Shown in pieces: positions 1-9,949 of a stretch of DNA of 64,000 bases (its first letter is position 1; each line of letters opens with the position of its first letter). The position numbers were made by a program, and so were the translations under genes. This stretch comes from Ignavibacteria bacterium (lineage in GTDB: Bacteria > Bacteroidota > Ignavibacteria > Tepidaquicellales > Tepidaquicellaceae): NCBI GenBank assembly GCA_016929695.1, contig JAFGII010000114.1, positions 1 through 64,000 on the forward strand, in the 5' to 3' direction. The notes beneath the pieces are model-generated. The model was not told the DNA's origin, did no database searches, and saw nothing but the letters and a program-made list of their open reading frames with translations.

Positions 1-97
1 GCGATGCTTCCAAAGTAAAATTTTTTTAGTATTTAAAATATATTCAGAAATCAATATGTTTAATTTTTGATTTTCTGACAGAGATTTATAAAATAAT

Positions 98-1573
98 TTG
101 CAGAAAAATATTTTGGAAAAATATCAGCCGGTAATAGGTCTTGAACTTCATGTGCAAGTAAATTCAGAAAGTAAAATATTTTGCTCCTGCCCGTCAGAAT
201 TTGACGCTGAGCCGAACACATATGTATGTCCCGTATGTCTCGGACATCCGGGAACGCTGCCTGTTCTGAACAAATTACCAGTGGAATTATGCATAAAGAC
301 GGGACTTGCAATGGACTGTAAAATAAACACAAAAACTGCATTTGCCAGAAAAAATTATTTTTACCCCGACCTTCCGAAAGGTTATCAAATAACCCAGTAC
401 GAGTCCCCTCTTTGCAGTGACGGATACACAGAGATTTATTCGAAAGACATTCCGTTAAAAAAAATAAGAATTAAAAGAATTCATCTCGAGGAAGATGCGG
501 GAAAATCAATTCACGATCTTTCAGAAAGCGAGACATTTCTGGATTTCAACAGGTGCGGAATTCCGCTGATTGAGATTGTAACCGAACCTGATTTGAATTC
601 ACCGGAGGAAGTCAGTCTTTTCCTGCACAAAGTCAAACAAACACTGGAATATCTCGAAGTTTCAGACTGCAATATGGAACAAGGTTCGCTTAGATGCGAC
701 GTAAACATTTCAGTAAAATTGAAAAATGGAAATACAACAGGCACGAAAACAGAAATTAAAAACCTGAATTCATTTAAAAATATCAATGACGCAATTGATT
801 CCGAAATTAAAAGGCAAACCGGTATAATCGAAAACGGCGGAAAAATTTCTTTCAATACTCTAAATTACGATGTTAAGGAAAAAATTACCGTACCTCTTCG
901 CTCGAAAGAAGCGGAGAACGACTACAGGTATTTTTCCGAGCCTGACCTCGTTTATCTCAATATCAGCGATGCCCAAATAGAAGAATTAAAAAATTCACTT
1001 CCGGAATCGTCTGAAGAAAAAATTTTAAGATTTAAAAAAGAATATTCACTGAATGATTATGAATCGGAGATATTAACCGGTGATAAAAACATTGCTGAAT
1101 ATTTCGAAAGAACGGTTAATAATATAAAAATTAAAAATTACGCATCCTTTAAACTTGCAGGAAACTGGATTATAAACGAGGTTCTCGCAATACTGAATGA
1201 AAAAAATATATCCATAAGAAATTTTAAAATTAGTCCTGAATCTCTTGCTAAATTATTAAATCCTCTTATTGAAGAAAAAATCAGCAGAACAACGGCAAAA
1301 GAAATATTTTCCTCGATGCCGGCAGAACCCGGAAAATTTTCAGACATCGAGGCAATTATTTTGGAAAAAGATTTGTTACAAGTATCAGATAAAACAGAAA
1401 TTGAAGAGATAATTAAAAAAGTTTTGGATGAAAATCCCAATGAATTACTGCTTTTAAAATCAGGCAAAGTTAAAATTATGAACTTCTTAACAGGCGAGAT
1501 AATGAAGAAATTAAAAGGGAAAGCAAATCCGAAAATCGTAACCGAATTATTTAATAAATTTATAAAGAAATAG
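98..1573 (+). CDS. gatB: Asp-tRNA(Asn)/Glu-tRNA(Gln) amidotransferase subunit B
   Basis: GatB is the tRNA-binding kinase/transamidation subunit of the GatCAB complex, which turns mischarged Glu-tRNA(Gln) or Asp-tRNA(Asn) into the correct aminoacyl-tRNA in the cytoplasm. The N-terminus holds the signature YQPVIGLELHVQ (residues 9-20). A four-cysteine zinc knuckle follows (Cys29, Cys31, Cys44, Cys47), ending in CPVCLGHPG. The C-terminal third is the helical Yqey-like tRNA-binding tail, and 491 residues is normal for the family. The start must be TTG at 98: an in-frame stop lies at 89-91 and no ATG precedes the conserved N-terminus. A second TTG at 113 would also keep the domain intact. tpiA begins 4 bases after the stop, so co-transcription is likely. 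gatA and gatC are not in the window. Confidence 0.97.
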   Translation: MQKNILEKYQPVIGLELHVQVNSESKIFCSCPSEFDAEPNTYVCPVCLGHPGTLPVLNKLPVELCIKTGLAMDCKINTKTAFARKNYFYPDLPKGYQITQYESPLCSDGYTEIYSKDIPLKKIRIKRIHLEEDAGKSIHDLSESETFLDFNRCGIPLIEIVTEPDLNSPEEVSLFLHKVKQTLEYLEVSDCNMEQGSLRCDVNISVKLKNGNTTGTKTEIKNLNSFKNINDAIDSEIKRQTGIIENGGKISFNTLNYDVKEKITVPLRSKEAENDYRYFSEPDLVYLNISDAQIEELKNSLPESSEEKILRFKKEYSLNDYESEILTGDKNIAEYFERTVNNIKIKNYASFKLAGNWIINEVLAILNEKNISIRNFKISPESLAKLLNPLIEEKISRTTAKEIFSSMPAEPGKFSDIEAIILEKDLLQVSDKTEIEEIIKKVLDENPNELLLLKSGKVKIMNFLTGEIMKKLKGKANPKIVTELFNKFIKK

Positions 1574-1577
1574 ACTT

Positions 1578-2333
1578 ATGAAAAAACTTGTTGCAGGAAA
1601 CTGGAAAATGAACAAAACTAACGGGGAATCATATCTGCTATCCAGAGAAATTATTGCGGGTTTAACGGAAAAAGAATTTTTAAAATGCGACGTAGTATTG
1701 TGCCCGCCATTTACTTCACTTGCATCAGTGCACAGCGTGATTAAGGAATCGGAAGTCAGACTCGGAGCACAGAATATGCATTACAAAGAGGACGGTGCAT
1801 TTACGGGAGAAATATCGGGAAGAATGCTTGTGGCTTCGGGATGTGATTATGTCATACTCGGGCACAGTGAAAGAAGGCAGTTTTTTTACGAAACAGACCA
1901 CTTAATAAATCTGAAAATCAAAAAAGCAATTTCGGATAAATTAATACCTATTATCTGCGTAGGTGAGACACTCGAACAAAGGGAAAGCGGTGTCTATGAA
2001 AAAGTAGTTGACGAGCAGGTTACATTGTGCCTGAAAGAAATCACGAAAGATGATATTGAAAAAATCTTAATTGCTTATGAACCTGTCTGGGCAATAGGAA
2101 CCGGAAAGACCGCAACTCCCGAACAGGCGAACTCAATGCATAAGAAAATAAGGGAAGCGCTGGCAAATTTATTCGGCGAAGAAATTTCAAGTAAAATAAG
2201 GATTTTATACGGCGGCAGCGTTAACGATAAAAACGCCAAAGAGTTGTTCAGTCAATCCGACATTTACGGCGGGTTAATCGGCGGAGCAAGTTTAAAACCG
2301 GAATCTTTCATAAACATTATAAAAAATACATAA
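1578..2333 (+). CDS. tpiA: triose-phosphate isomerase
   Basis: This enzyme interconverts dihydroxyacetone phosphate and glyceraldehyde 3-phosphate in glycolysis and gluconeogenesis. It is a single TIM barrel of 251 residues, the usual length. Visible catalytic elements are GNWKMN with Lys10, the electrophilic His in VILGHSERR near residue 95, and the base Glu in AYEPVWAIGTGK near residue 167, which includes the flexible loop 6. The phosphate-binding LYGGSV and GLIGGASL motifs come near the end. The gene is packed tightly between gatB (4 bases) and the thiolase gene (3 bases), so it probably belongs to one long transcript. The ATG start is unambiguous because the family N-terminus begins there. 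Confidence 0.98.
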   Translation: MKKLVAGNWKMNKTNGESYLLSREIIAGLTEKEFLKCDVVLCPPFTSLASVHSVIKESEVRLGAQNMHYKEDGAFTGEISGRMLVASGCDYVILGHSERRQFFYETDHLINLKIKKAISDKLIPIICVGETLEQRESGVYEKVVDEQVTLCLKEITKDDIEKILIAYEPVWAIGTGKTATPEQANSMHKKIREALANLFGEEISSKIRILYGGSVNDKNAKELFSQSDIYGGLIGGASLKPESFINIIKNT

Positions 2334-2336
2334 AAA

Positions 2337-3512
2337 ATGCAGGAAGTATATATAGTATCGGCGGCAAGAACGCCCATAGGAAGTTTTCAGGGCAGTCTGT
2401 CATCAAAAAAAGCAACTGAGTTAGGTGCAATAGTCATAAAAGAAGCAGTTAAAAGGGCTAATATAAAACCGGAAGACATATCGGAAGTCATAATGGGATG
2501 TGTTTTACCGGCAGGTCTCGGGCAGGCACCTGCTCGTCAGGCAGCCATCAAAGCAGGATTACCCTTATCCGTTCCGTGTATGACAATTAATAAAGTATGC
2601 GGCTCGGGATTAAAATCCGTTATGCTTGCCGCACAGGCAATCAGAACAGGTGATGCGGATATCGTTGTAGCCGGCGGATTCGAGTCAATGAGCAACGTCC
2701 CCTACTATCTCGATAAAGCACGCACAGGTTACAGGATGGGAAATGCTAAAATGATTGACGGTATGATTAATGACGGTTTGTGGGATGTTTATAACAATTT
2801 CCACATGGGCAATGCGGCAGAACTATGTTCACGAGAATTGAAAATTTCCCGGAAAGAACAGGATGATTACGCAACACTGAGTTATAAAAGAGCTCTTGAA
2901 TCAACAGATAAAGGTATGTTCAGTGAAGAGATTATCCCTGTTGAAGTAAGGGTAAAAAGGGAAAGTATAATAATATCCGAGGATGAAGAGCCAAAAAAAA
3001 TTAACATCGAAAAAGGATTAAAATTAAGACCTGCATTCGAAGATAACGGTACCGTAACGGCATTTAATGCATCAAAAATTAATGACGGTGCATCGGCTTT
3101 GGTGCTTGTCGGTGAAAACAAGATGAAAGAACTCGGTCTGACTCCACTTGCTAAAGTCACTTTTCAGATTTCTTATGCGCAGCAGCCTGAATGGTTCACT
3201 ACAGCTCCCGCTTATGCAATTCAAAACGTCTGCAAGAAAGCAGGAATTACTCCCGATGAGATAGATTTATTCGAAATCAACGAAGCATTTGCAGTTCAGG
3301 CACTGTCAGTAATAAAAATTGCGGGTTTAGATGTCAATAAAATCAATGTTAACGGAGGTGCAGTCGCACTCGGACATCCTATTGGAGCAAGCGGGGCGAG
3401 AATATTAACAACATTGATTTACGCAATGAAGAACAGAAGTTTAAAAAGAGGACTTGCCACGCTCTGCATCGGAGGCGGTGAAGCAAGCGCACTAATAGTA
3501 GAAAGAATATAA
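2337..3512 (+). CDS. atoB: acetyl-CoA C-acetyltransferase (thiolase)
   Basis: This is a thiolase that condenses two acetyl-CoA molecules to acetoacetyl-CoA, or cleaves 3-ketoacyl-CoA in the reverse, degradative direction. The 391 residues show the full catalytic set: nucleophile Cys88 in NKVCGSG, the loop NEAFA, His347 in GHPIGASG, and the second active-site Cys377 in LCIGGGEA. The start is ATG, 3 bases after tpiA. A 3-hydroxyacyl-CoA dehydrogenase and an acyl-CoA dehydrogenase follow directly, which places it in a short-chain acyl-CoA (butyryl-CoA or beta-oxidation) pathway. The direction of flux cannot be read from the sequence. The family call is firm; the symbol is given by similarity to biosynthetic thiolases. 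Confidence 0.93.
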   Translation: MQEVYIVSAARTPIGSFQGSLSSKKATELGAIVIKEAVKRANIKPEDISEVIMGCVLPAGLGQAPARQAAIKAGLPLSVPCMTINKVCGSGLKSVMLAAQAIRTGDADIVVAGGFESMSNVPYYLDKARTGYRMGNAKMIDGMINDGLWDVYNNFHMGNAAELCSRELKISRKEQDDYATLSYKRALESTDKGMFSEEIIPVEVRVKRESIIISEDEEPKKINIEKGLKLRPAFEDNGTVTAFNASKINDGASALVLVGENKMKELGLTPLAKVTFQISYAQQPEWFTTAPAYAIQNVCKKAGITPDEIDLFEINEAFAVQALSVIKIAGLDVNKINVNGGAVALGHPIGASGARILTTLIYAMKNRSLKRGLATLCIGGGEASALIVERI

Positions 3513-3540
3513 ATTATTTATAAATATTAAAATCAGCATT

Positions 3541-4395
3541 ATGGAAATAAAATGTATATCAGTTATCGGCGCAGGAACAATGGGCAACGGCATTGCTCAT
3601 ACATTTGCGCAATACGGTTACAAAGTAAAAATGATTGATGTCAAGCAGGAAATCATCGACAAAGGATTAGAAACAATAACTAACAATCTCGACAGACAGA
3701 TTAAAAAAGGCACAATCAAAGAGGAAGATAAGAAAAACATACTGAATAACATTTCGCACTCAAAATATTTACCGGATGCAGCAGGATGTGATTTCGTAGT
3801 GGAAGCGGCAACAGAAAATCCGGAGATAAAAAAGACCATTTTCAAAACTTTAGATGAAGTAACGAAACCCGAAGTAATACTTTCAACGAACACGTCTTCG
3901 ATATCAATAACAGAAATAGCGGCATCCACAAAAAGACCTGATAAGGTTATCGGGATGCATTTTATGAATCCCGTTCCGATAATGAAACTCGTGGAAATTA
4001 TCAGAGGTCTTGCAACTTCACAGGAAACGTACGATATTGTTAAAGCCCTGACTGAAAAAATCGAAAAAGCCCCCGTTGAAGTTCAGGACTATCCGGGATT
4101 TATTTCAAACAGAATTTTAATGCCGATGCTGAACGAAGCGATGTACTGCGTGATGGAAGGTGTTGCCGACCCGGAAGCAATTGATAACGTAATGAAACTC
4201 GGAATGAATCATCCGATGGGACCGCTTACACTTGCAGATTTCATCGGGCTTGACGTTTGCCTTTTCATTATGGAAGTTCTTTACAGAGGAATGGGTGATA
4301 CAAAATACCGTCCCTGTCCGCTTCTAAAGAAAATGGTTGCAGCAGGTCATCTCGGACGGAAAAGCGGGAAAGGATTCTTTGATTACAATAAATAA
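3541..4395 (+). CDS. hbd: 3-hydroxybutyryl-CoA dehydrogenase
   Basis: The enzyme reduces acetoacetyl-CoA to 3-hydroxybutyryl-CoA, or oxidises it in the reverse direction, using NAD(P). The N-terminal Rossmann fold has the dinucleotide loop [10 protein letters not shown] (residues 10-19). The catalytic His lies in [16 protein letters not shown], together with the conserved Glu of the His-Glu pair. The C-terminal helical dimerisation domain includes [10 protein letters not shown] and GLDVC. At 284 residues it is the stand-alone short form (Hbd-like), not the large FadB/FadJ fusion, so no hydratase domain is attached. It lies 28 bases after the thiolase and 17 bases before an acyl-CoA dehydrogenase. 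No crotonase gene is seen nearby. Confidence 0.95.
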   Translation: MEIKCISVIGAGTMGNGIAHTFAQYGYKVKMIDVKQEIIDKGLETITNNLDRQIKKGTIKEEDKKNILNNISHSKYLPDAAGCDFVVEAATENPEIKKTIFKTLDEVTKPEVILSTNTSSISITEIAASTKRPDKVIGMHFMNPVPIMKLVEIIRGLATSQETYDIVKALTEKIEKAPVEVQDYPGFISNRILMPMLNEAMYCVMEGVADPEAIDNVMKLGMNHPMGPLTLADFIGLDVCLFIMEVLYRGMGDTKYRPCPLLKKMVAAGHLGRKSGKGFFDYNK

Positions 4396-4412
4396 TAATT
4401 AACTAACAGAAT

Positions 4413-5555
4413 ATGGAATTTACTTTAAACGAAGAACACAAATACATTCAGCAGACTGCAAGGGATTTTGCTCAAAATGAAATTGCTCCTTCTTCTGTTG
4501 AAAGAGATATAAATGCAGAATTCCCGACTGAAATTGTAAAGAAACTCGGTGAACTCGGATTTATGGGTATGATGGTTTCTCCCGAATGGGGCGGTTCAGG
4601 ACTTGATACTATAAGTTATGTAATCGCATTGGAAGAAATATCAAAAGTTGATGCGTCGGTAGGCGTTATTATGTCAGTAAACAATTCGCTTGTATGTTAC
4701 TGCCTGGAAAAATACGGGAATGATTTCCAGAAAGAAAAATACCTGAAACCGCTTGCTTCAGGTGAGAGACTCGGTGCGTTCTGTTTATCCGAGCCAGAGG
4801 CGGGCAGCGATGCAACGGAACAGAAAACCACTGCAGATTCAGACGGTGATTTCTATATTTTGAACGGGATAAAGAACTGGATTACAAACGGTACAAAAGC
4901 GGATTACTATATAATCCAGGCAATGACAGATAAGTCAAAAGGTTATAAAGGAATCAGTACTTTCATAGTGGAGAAAAGTTATAAAGGATTGGAGGTAGGA
5001 AAGAAAGAAGACAAACTCGGTATAAGAAGTTCAGATACGTGTTCAATCGGACTAAACAATGTAAAAGTTCCTAAAGAAAATCTTCTTAGCGAAGCGGGAA
5101 CGGGATTTAAAATTGCAATGGACGCATTGAACGGCGGCAGAATCGGAATTGCAGCACAGGCACTGGGAATTGCACAGGCATCTTTCGAAGCAGCGGTAAA
5201 ATATTCAAAGGAGAGAAAAGCATTTGATGTTTCGATATCAAATCATCAGGCAATTCAGTTCAAACTTGCGGAAATGGCAACTAACATTGAAGCGGCAAGA
5301 TTATTAATCCGGAAAGCCGCAAAACTAAAAGACGAAAAACAAAAATATATAAAGGAAGCGGCGCAGGCGAAATTATTTTCGAGCAGAGTAGCAGTACTAT
5401 CAGCGCTTGAAGCAATCCAGATACACGGCGGATACGGATACGTACGGGAATATCTTGTAGAGAGATTTTTACGTGATGCAAAGGTTACAGAAATATATGA
5501 AGGTACGAGCGAAATACAAAAATTAGTAATTGCACGAGAAGTACTGAAGCAGTGA
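4413..5555 (+). CDS. acyl-CoA dehydrogenase, short-chain (butyryl-CoA) type
   Basis: This is an FAD flavoprotein that interconverts acyl-CoA and trans-2-enoyl-CoA. The 380-residue length and layout (helical N-domain, beta middle domain with CLSEPEAGSDA, helical C-domain with QIHGGYGYVREY) match the family. The catalytic Glu lies in IYEGTSEIQ near residue 367, the position used by butyryl- and medium-chain enzymes. It is the last gene of the run gatB-tpiA-thiolase-hbd-acd, and a strong hairpin follows its stop. The electron partner (etfAB) is not in the window, so whether it works in fermentation-type synthesis or in oxidation is inference. Confidence 0.94.
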   Translation: MEFTLNEEHKYIQQTARDFAQNEIAPSSVERDINAEFPTEIVKKLGELGFMGMMVSPEWGGSGLDTISYVIALEEISKVDASVGVIMSVNNSLVCYCLEKYGNDFQKEKYLKPLASGERLGAFCLSEPEAGSDATEQKTTADSDGDFYILNGIKNWITNGTKADYYIIQAMTDKSKGYKGISTFIVEKSYKGLEVGKKEDKLGIRSSDTCSIGLNNVKVPKENLLSEAGTGFKIAMDALNGGRIGIAAQALGIAQASFEAAVKYSKERKAFDVSISNHQAIQFKLAEMATNIEAARLLIRKAAKLKDEKQKYIKEAAQAKLFSSRVAVLSALEAIQIHGGYGYVREYLVERFLRDAKVTEIYEGTSEIQKLVIAREVLKQ

Positions 5556-5575
5556 GAAGTAACAGGTAAAAGTAT

Positions 5576-5616
5576 AAAATCCTCATACGGTTTGCTTTTA
5601 ATCGTATGAGGATTTT
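5576..5616. terminator. bidirectional intrinsic terminator
   Basis: A perfect 14-bp inverted repeat (5576-5589 with 5603-5616) encloses a 13-base loop. The stem ends in AAAAT on one side and ATTTT on the other, so each strand gets a T-rich exit. It sits between the convergent acyl-CoA dehydrogenase gene (+) and the beta-barrel gene (-), as expected for a shared terminator. Confidence 0.88.
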
Positions 5617-5650
5617 CTGTTATGACTAAATTCCTTTACTGACTTTTAAA

Positions 5651-6367
5651 TCAGAATCCCAGTCCTCCTTTAATATTCAGATAAACATAATTCATATTCG
5701 GTGCGAATGCCGAAACGAGCGGTTCATCATTATCCAATTTTCCCGGTATGAATCTATATCCGAGTTCAAATCCCAGTCCAAGTTTAGACTGTAAATCCAA
5801 TCCTACAAATATCTGAGCATTAGGCTGCCAGATATTCTTTTTACTGTTATAATATCCGATATAAGAGAGAGAATTTTTATTTTCATAAACATAACTGTCA
5901 TAACTTTCGCCGATGAAAGTTATACCCGCTCCAAGACCTGTATAAAATCCGGATTTAAAAGAACTTCCGGCAGCATTTTTAGCAAGCGGGAAAAACTTAG
6001 CTTTCAGATTAATAGGTATAATCACAAGGGATACATTCTGCGGGACATACCAGTTCTTTATGTTATTCAGCGTGAAATAAAATCCGTCTTTACTATTTGA
6101 TTTATTTATTATAAATGCCGGTGAAAATTCAAGTGAAACGGTTTTATCTATTCTGTATCCCAGAAAAGGATTTATTTCATAAGTAAATGAAGTATTATTG
6201 ACATCAAGCACCGGATAAATATTCCACACATCTTCTTGCGTAAAGAATACCAAAGATACTCCTACTCCTGCATATAGTTCAGATGTTTCCCTTTCGTATG
6301 TCTGAGAAAAAGCTAATCCGGAAAAAAACATCAATGCCATAATTAATGACAAAATAAATTTTTTCAT
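5651..6367 (-). CDS. outer-membrane beta-barrel protein, function unknown
   Basis: A 238-residue exported protein. The N-terminus is a clear signal peptide (MKKF, then a hydrophobic run LSLIMALMFFSGLAF, cleaved near SQTYE). The rest is rich in alternating hydrophobic/aromatic strands (YAGVGVSLVFF, GLGFELGYRFIPG, MNYVYLNIKGGLGF) and ends in Phe, which is typical of small OmpX/OmpW-like porin-fold barrels. It starts 17 bases after hslU ends, so it may be the last gene of the rpoN-hslVU transcript. No substrate or enzymatic motif is visible, and I do not assign a specific role. Confidence 0.75.
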   Translation of the reverse strand: MKKFILSLIMALMFFSGLAFSQTYERETSELYAGVGVSLVFFTQEDVWNIYPVLDVNNTSFTYEINPFLGYRIDKTVSLEFSPAFIINKSNSKDGFYFTLNNIKNWYVPQNVSLVIIPINLKAKFFPLAKNAAGSSFKSGFYTGLGAGITFIGESYDSYVYENKNSLSYIGYYNSKKNIWQPNAQIFVGLDLQSKLGLGFELGYRFIPGKLDNDEPLVSAFAPNMNYVYLNIKGGLGF

Positions 6368-6384
6368 AATAATTATTAATTAAT

Positions 6385-7839
6385 TTATAAAATATATCTG
6401 CTTAAATCACGGTTCTTGACTATTTTACTTAATTTTTCAATTACAAGATTCCTGTCTATTTCAATTTTTTTAGTTTTTATTTTATCGGGAACATCAAATA
6501 AAATATCTTCCAGCAACGAGGTGAGAATTGTATGCAATCTTCTTGCACCTATATTTTCAACCTGTTCATTAACTTCAGTTGCGATTTTAGCAATTTCTTT
6601 CAGCGATTCCTCTTTGAAATTCACTTCAAATCCTTCAGTATCGAGCAATGCCTTATATTGTTTTACAAGTGCATTCTGAGGTTTCGTAAGTATCTGGTAG
6701 AAATCATCTTCCGATAAACTGTTCAGTTCAACTCTAATCGGGAATCTTCCCTGCAATTCAGGTATTAAATCACTCGGTTTAGCAATATGAAATGCACCTG
6801 AAGCCATAAATAAAATATGGTCTGTTTTCACCGGACCGTATTTAGTTATTACTGTTGAACCCTCAACAATCGGAAGTAAATCACGCTGGACGCCTTCACG
6901 CGATACATCGGGACCCGAGCCCTGCGAACTTTTTCCCGCGATTTTGTCTATCTCATCAACAAATACTATTCCCGCATCCTGAACCCTTGCAATTGCTTCT
7001 TTAGTTACCGTATCCATATCAATCAATTTCTGAGATTCCTCCTGTGTTAATACTTTTCTCGCTTCTGCTATAGTCAGTTTCCGCTTTTTGGTTTTCTTCG
7101 GCATCAGATTCCCGAACAGTTCATTTATATTCAAACCCATTTCCTCCATACCGATAGGTCCGAGCACCTGCAGCATAGGGAATGATTCAGCCGATACATC
7201 CATTTCTATAATCCTTTTATCAAGTTCCCCTTTCAGTATTTTCTCACGGATTTTATCGCGTGTCTTTTTGTTTTCTTCTTCAAGACTCTTCTGATATTCA
7301 TCTTCATTTACTTTTCCACCCGGAGGTATTAACATTCCCTGCCCCGTACTTTCAGGTCTTGCCTGCACGGGCGAATACGGTTTCTTTTTCAAAGGAGGTA
7401 TTAATATATCAAGTATTCTTTCAATAGCATTTTCCTCCGCTTTTTTCTGAACTGCTTCGGATCTTTCTTGCTTTACCATATTTACTGATAAATCTGTCAG
7501 TTCTCTTATCATAGATTCCACATCACGTCCTACATATCCAACTTCAGTAAATTTCGATGCTTCCACTTTTACAAACGGAGCATTTGCAAGTTTTGAAATA
7601 CGGCGGGCTATTTCGGTTTTTCCGACCCCGGTAGGTCCGATTAGTATAATATTGTTCGGCATTATTTCATCTTTCAATGCGCCGGTCACTTTTTGTCTCC
7701 GCCATCTGTTTCTCAATGCAATCGCAACAGATTTTTTTGCATTATCCTGACCAATAATGTATTTATCAAGTTCTTTCACGATTTGAGTCGGAGTTAACTG
7801 TTCTATTTTTTCTTTCTTTAATTCTTCTTTCTGAACCAT
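6385..7839 (-). CDS. hslU: HslU, ATPase subunit of the HslVU protease
   Basis: HslU is the AAA+ unfoldase that feeds substrates to the HslV peptidase in the cytoplasm. The 484-residue chain has Walker [10 protein letters not shown] (Lys74) after the conserved [10 protein letters not shown]-terminus. The variable I-domain follows (roughly residues 110-245, charged and lysine-rich). Next come Walker [10 protein letters not shown] and the sensor/arginine-finger region [12 protein letters not shown]. The C-terminal tail DLSRYIL inserts into HslV pockets to activate it. It lies 10 bases downstream of hslV. The I-domain linker is rather rich in Pro, Lys and Gly, but its length is within the family range. 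Confidence 0.98.
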   Translation of the reverse strand: MVQKEELKKEKIEQLTPTQIVKELDKYIIGQDNAKKSVAIALRNRWRRQKVTGALKDEIMPNNIILIGPTGVGKTEIARRISKLANAPFVKVEASKFTEVGYVGRDVESMIRELTDLSVNMVKQERSEAVQKKAEENAIERILDILIPPLKKKPYSPVQARPESTGQGMLIPPGGKVNEDEYQKSLEEENKKTRDKIREKILKGELDKRIIEMDVSAESFPMLQVLGPIGMEEMGLNINELFGNLMPKKTKKRKLTIAEARKVLTQEESQKLIDMDTVTKEAIARVQDAGIVFVDEIDKIAGKSSQGSGPDVSREGVQRDLLPIVEGSTVITKYGPVKTDHILFMASGAFHIAKPSDLIPELQGRFPIRVELNSLSEDDFYQILTKPQNALVKQYKALLDTEGFEVNFKEESLKEIAKIATEVNEQVENIGARRLHTILTSLLEDILFDVPDKIKTKKIEIDRNLVIEKLSKIVKNRDLSRYIL

Positions 7840-7849
7840 AAATTATTTT

Positions 7850-8383
7850 TTATTCAATTTCTTCAATAGTTATATGTGCATTAGTATATATACAGATATC
7901 CGAAGCCTGTTTGAGGGATTCTTCAACAATTTCTCTTGCACTTAACTTAGTATATTTCAGTAAAACCCTTGCGGCAGCATAAGCATACGGACCGCCAGAC
8001 CCAATAGAAACAATTCCATCATCGGGTTCTATAACATCGCCCGTACCTGATATTACCAGTGTCTTTTCACTGCTCACTACGGCAAGCAGTGCTTCAAGTC
8101 TCCGCAGGAATTTATCGGTACGCCAGTCCTTTGCAAGTTCCGTTGCAGCACGGAGTAAATTTCCTTTGTACTGTTCGAGTTTGGATTCAAACCGTTCAAA
8201 TAAGGTAAAGGCATCTGAAGTAGCCCCGGCAAACCCTACAAGTATTTTACCGCCAAATATTTTTCTTATTTTTTTTGCACCGTGTTTCATTATGGTATTT
8301 TCCATTGTTACCTGACCGTCACTGCCAATTACTGCTTTTCCGTCCCTGATTAATCCTATTACTGTTGTTGACTTTGTCTTCAT
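7850..8383 (-). CDS. hslV: HslV, peptidase subunit of the HslVU protease
   Basis: HslV is a threonine peptidase that forms the double-ring core of HslVU. The mature N-terminus should be Thr6 of [10 protein letters not shown], which follows a 5-residue propeptide removed autocatalytically. Family landmarks include [33 protein letters not shown] and the glycine-rich [13 protein letters not shown] loop. The length (177 aa) is normal. The ATG follows immediately on the TAA of rpoN (8384), so translation of the two is probably coupled. hslU follows 10 bases later. Confidence 0.98.
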   Translation of the reverse strand: MKTKSTTVIGLIRDGKAVIGSDGQVTMENTIMKHGAKKIRKIFGGKILVGFAGATSDAFTLFERFESKLEQYKGNLLRAATELAKDWRTDKFLRRLEALLAVVSSEKTLVISGTGDVIEPDDGIVSIGSGGPYAYAAARVLLKYTKLSAREIVEESLKQASDICIYTNAHITIEEIE

Positions 8384-9847
8384 TTATATTTTTCTCCTTA
8401 ATCTTGCTTTGGGAATTTTCAATCCTTCCCTGTATTTTGTTATTGTCCGGCGTGAAATTTTATATCCTGATTTTCCAAGTTCCGTAACTAATTCCTCATC
8501 CGTGAAAGGATTTGACTTGTTTTCGTTTTCTATTATGTCAACGATTTTCAATTTTATTTCTTTGGATGATATATCGTTTCCGCTTTCTGTTTTCATAGCA
8601 TTGCTAAAAAAATGTTTCAGTTCAAAAATGCCAAAATCAGTCTGGACATATTTCCCCTTTACGGTTCTGCTGATAGTTGATATATCAACGCCAAGTTCTT
8701 CAGCCAGTTCACGTTCATACATCGGTTCCATACGCTTCCCGAAAGATTCAAAAAATGTTATCTGCTTTTTTAAAATGTAATTCATTACTCTAAGCATAGT
8801 ATCCTTTCTTGATTTAATTGCGTCTATGAACCACTTTGCCTTTTCATAATTTTCTTTTATAAATTCACTGGTCTCTTTGTTCTTATGTTTGTTCTTCTTC
8901 AGTAAATTTATGTAACCTGTATTTACTTTTAAAGAAGGGATATTCCTGTCGGTTAATTCAACTTTATACTCTCCTTCATTATTGTATATAACGAAATCCG
9001 GATAAATGTAATCCTGAGGAGTTGATTCCTGCGATAACCCGGGTTTGGGATTCAATTTTGAAATAAATTCAAAGATTTTATTTACTATTTCATTATCAAT
9101 ACCAAGATCTTTAATTAATTTCTCGTATCTTTTTAATCTAAGGTCTTCTATATAATCACTTATGACTTTTTCGCATAATTTCTTGAATTCATCATCCTGA
9201 TTCGAATCTCTTATCTGTGTTATAAGGCATTCCTGCAGATTAGCCGAGGCAATTCCGGGAGGGTCGAATGTTTTTATTAGATTTAGAATTTCCTTTACTT
9301 CTTCTTCTGTAATTTCTTCATCATTGAAATTAGAACCTTCTTTAAGATGATTTATTTCCATTGTCAGTTCAGTTAAACTCTCTCTGATATATCCCTCGTC
9401 GTCAATAAATTCAATTAATTCCGCTCCTATAAAATACTGCTTTTCCGTTAATGTATTTAAATACAATTGTGTTATCAGATTATCCCTTACGGTTACGTCT
9501 GTTGACCAAATGTTCTCGAATATCAGTCTTTTATCAGTTTCGTCATCACCTTTAGTTTTATAGCCATCATATTCATCCGTTACGAAATCGTCATACCCGT
9601 ATTCATCTTCGGTTGATATTTTTTCTTCCTGTGAATCTGACGGCAGAATCTCGTCACCAAAATCATCATCTCTTTCGTTTATATCAAGTTCAAAATTATC
9701 AGTTTCTTCAAGAAAGGGATTTATTTCAATTTCCTGTTTAATTATCTGTTCAAGGGCAAGATTCGGAAGCATCAGCAGATTCTGCTTCTGAACCATTATC
9801 GGCATTGCCTTTTGAACCATTCTCTGTGTTTGTATGTTCTTTAACAT
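8384..9847 (-). CDS. rpoN: RNA polymerase sigma-54 factor
   Basis: This is the alternative sigma factor that recognises -24/-12 promoters and needs an AAA+ enhancer-binding protein to open DNA. Region I (residues 1-50) is the Gln/Leu-rich activator contact segment (QKQNLLMLPNLALEQII). Region II is strongly acidic. The core-binding domain contains FDPPGIASANLQECL. A helix-turn-helix follows (AEELGVDISTISRTVKGKY). The RpoN box RRTITKYRE near residue 466 reads the -24 element. The length (487 aa) is normal. No bEBP is encoded in the window, so its regulon is not visible here. It lies 102 bases downstream of a glycosyltransferase gene and touches hslV. Confidence 0.97.
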   Translation of the reverse strand: MLKNIQTQRMVQKAMPIMVQKQNLLMLPNLALEQIIKQEIEINPFLEETDNFELDINERDDDFGDEILPSDSQEEKISTEDEYGYDDFVTDEYDGYKTKGDDETDKRLIFENIWSTDVTVRDNLITQLYLNTLTEKQYFIGAELIEFIDDEGYIRESLTELTMEINHLKEGSNFNDEEITEEEVKEILNLIKTFDPPGIASANLQECLITQIRDSNQDDEFKKLCEKVISDYIEDLRLKRYEKLIKDLGIDNEIVNKIFEFISKLNPKPGLSQESTPQDYIYPDFVIYNNEGEYKVELTDRNIPSLKVNTGYINLLKKNKHKNKETSEFIKENYEKAKWFIDAIKSRKDTMLRVMNYILKKQITFFESFGKRMEPMYERELAEELGVDISTISRTVKGKYVQTDFGIFELKHFFSNAMKTESGNDISSKEIKLKIVDIIENENKSNPFTDEELVTELGKSGYKISRRTITKYREGLKIPKARLRRKI

Positions 9848-9949
9848 AATTTCGTATAAATTTTGCCGTATTTCCGAATTATATATAAATTAATATTTTA
9901 TCTTGGTGATTTCAAGATTTTTCCTGTTATATAAAAATAATTCAATATT

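Noticed and set aside
5756-5780. GTTCAAATCCC, resembling a tRNA T-arm
   Set aside because: It is inside the coding frame of the beta-barrel protein, and no acceptor, D or anticodon arms can be drawn around it.
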